From Chloroflexota bacterium (GTDB taxonomy: Bacteria; Chloroflexota; Limnocylindria; Limnocylindrales; CSP1-4), in the NCBI GenBank assembly GCA_013694835.1, contig JACDBP010000208.1, forward strand, positions 1 through 5,542: DNA of 5,542 nt, written 5' to 3'. Positions 4,937 to 5,542 of the stretch are shown piece after piece. The position numbers and the translations under genes are program-made. A model generated the notes under the pieces. The model was given only the letters and a program-made list of their open reading frames with translations, searched no databases and was not told the DNA's origin. The number at the start of each line of letters is the position of its first letter. Position 1 is the stretch's first letter.

Positions 4937-5542
4937 TCAGGCGCTGGGCGATCGGCCACCGCCTCTCGATCGTGCCTCGCGCATCCGGAAGCTTTCACCC
5001 TCGGTGACGACCACCGAAGCGTGATGGAGCAGCCGATCGAGCAGCGACACCGCCGTCGTGTGCTCGGGCAGGAAGCGGCCCCAGGACTCGAACGGCCAAT
5101 GGGAGGCGACGCCCAGGGAGCGGCGCTCGTAGGCGGCGGCCACGAAGCGGAACAGCAGCTGCGTGCCGACATCGTCGAGCGGTGCGAAGCCGAGCTCGTC
5201 GACGATCACCAGGTCCGCCCGCAGCACGCCCTCGATGACCCGACCGACCGAGTTGTCGGCGAGTCCCCGATAGAGCGTCTCGACGAGCTCGACGGCCGCG
5301 AAGTAGCGCACCCGGATGCCCGCCTCGACGGCAGCCAGACCGAGCGCCACGAGCAGGTGGCTCTTGCCCGTGCCGGCAGGGCCCACGAGCACCAGGTTCT
5401 CGCGCGCCCGGATCCACTCGAGGCTCGCGAGGTAGTCGAAGGTTACCCTCGTTGAGGCGTCGCGCGACGTGGCGATCGGCGATCGTACACTCCGGACGCC
5501 AGTTGAACGCACTCGTCGTAGTCTGTGCCAATGGGACTTCGC
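4937..5542 (-). CDS. istB: IstB, AAA+ ATPase helper of IS21 transposition (5' partial)
   Basis: IstB is the AAA+ ATPase that binds DNA and activates the IstA transposase. Counting from GTG 5512, the protein shows FDYLASLEWIRARENLVLVG (25-44), Walker A GPAGTGKS (44-51), Walker B LVIVDELGF (101-109), a LADNSVGR segment (84-91) and the C-terminal block SHWPFESWGRFLPE (137-150) followed by LLDRLLHHA (157-165), all typical of one widespread IstB subfamily. The ATPase core looks intact. The frame is open to the right edge, but the first 30 or so codons (5542 to about 5455) are Arg/Ser-rich, use poor third-position GC and do not look like an IstB N-terminus. A frameshift or a junction near 5455 is possible, so the true start is unknown. 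IstB proteins are usually near 250 residues; 201 codons are visible here. Confidence 0.85.
   Translation of the reverse strand, partial: AKSHWHRLRRVRSTGVRSVRSPIATSRDASTRVTFDYLASLEWIRARENLVLVGPAGTGKSHLLVALGLAAVEAGIRVRYFAAVELVETLYRGLADNSVGRVIEGVLRADLVIVDELGFAPLDDVGTQLLFRFVAAAYERRSLGVASHWPFESWGRFLPEHTTAVSLLDRLLHHASVVVTEGESFRMREARSRGGGRSPSA

Larger units (their letters stand above)
4874..5542 (-). mobile_element. IS21-family insertion sequence, one end plus istB (runs off the right edge)
   Basis: The element is identified by istB and by a terminal region of the IS21 type. The inferred terminus begins TGTCAATGGCC at 4874, followed by tandem AGAAGTCCCC-containing motifs, with the istB stop 63 bp further in. 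The istA transposase would lie beyond the right edge, upstream of istB on the - strand. The second terminus and the target duplication are not visible, so the exact boundary (to within a few bases) and the completeness are inferred. The insertion lies about 80 bp beyond the tRNA-Arg hairpin. Confidence 0.8.

Overview
This is a high-GC bacterial window with dense coding, strong G/C bias at third codon positions and two tRNA genes that encode their own CCA ends. The general flavour (MocR-type aminotransferase domain, F420/FMN split-barrel protein, IstB of the type common in soil bacteria) suggests a Chloroflexota or Actinomycetota lineage. No feature settles the phylum.

Left part (1-1342). The C-terminal aminotransferase domain of a MocR/GntR-type regulator enters from the left edge on the + strand. 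It runs tail-to-tail, with a 19-bp overlap, into a small pyridoxamine-phosphate-oxidase-like split-barrel protein on the - strand. Directly upstream of that gene lies the decayed 3' end of an EamA/DMT transporter, carrying a stop codon and a frameshift.

Middle (1343-4225). Three tightly packed - strand genes probably form an operon, in transcription order: a shikimate-dehydrogenase-like gene (aroE family), a rhomboid intramembrane serine protease, and an M19 (membrane dipeptidase) family protein. The rhomboid starts 13 nt after the aroE-like stop. The M19 start overlaps the rhomboid stop as ATGA. The aroE-like protein carries substitutions in the shikimate pocket and a C-terminal tail of four heptapeptide repeats. 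The M19 protein has lost the residues that build one of the two zinc sites.

Right part (4226-5542). A 250-bp leader/intergenic region with an A-B-A-B arrangement of 11-bp repeats separates the operon from two + strand tRNA genes, tRNA-Ser(GCT) and tRNA-Arg(GCG). A strong 12-bp hairpin follows the second tRNA. After about 80 bp of sequence without a gene comes one end of an IS21-family insertion sequence, with tandem terminal motifs and a - strand istB. The element runs off the right edge. I see no CRISPR array, toxin-antitoxin pair or recognisable defence system. The most unusual items are the zinc-site-deficient M19 protein, the altered AroE-like pocket with its repeat tail, and the G34 tRNA-Arg.
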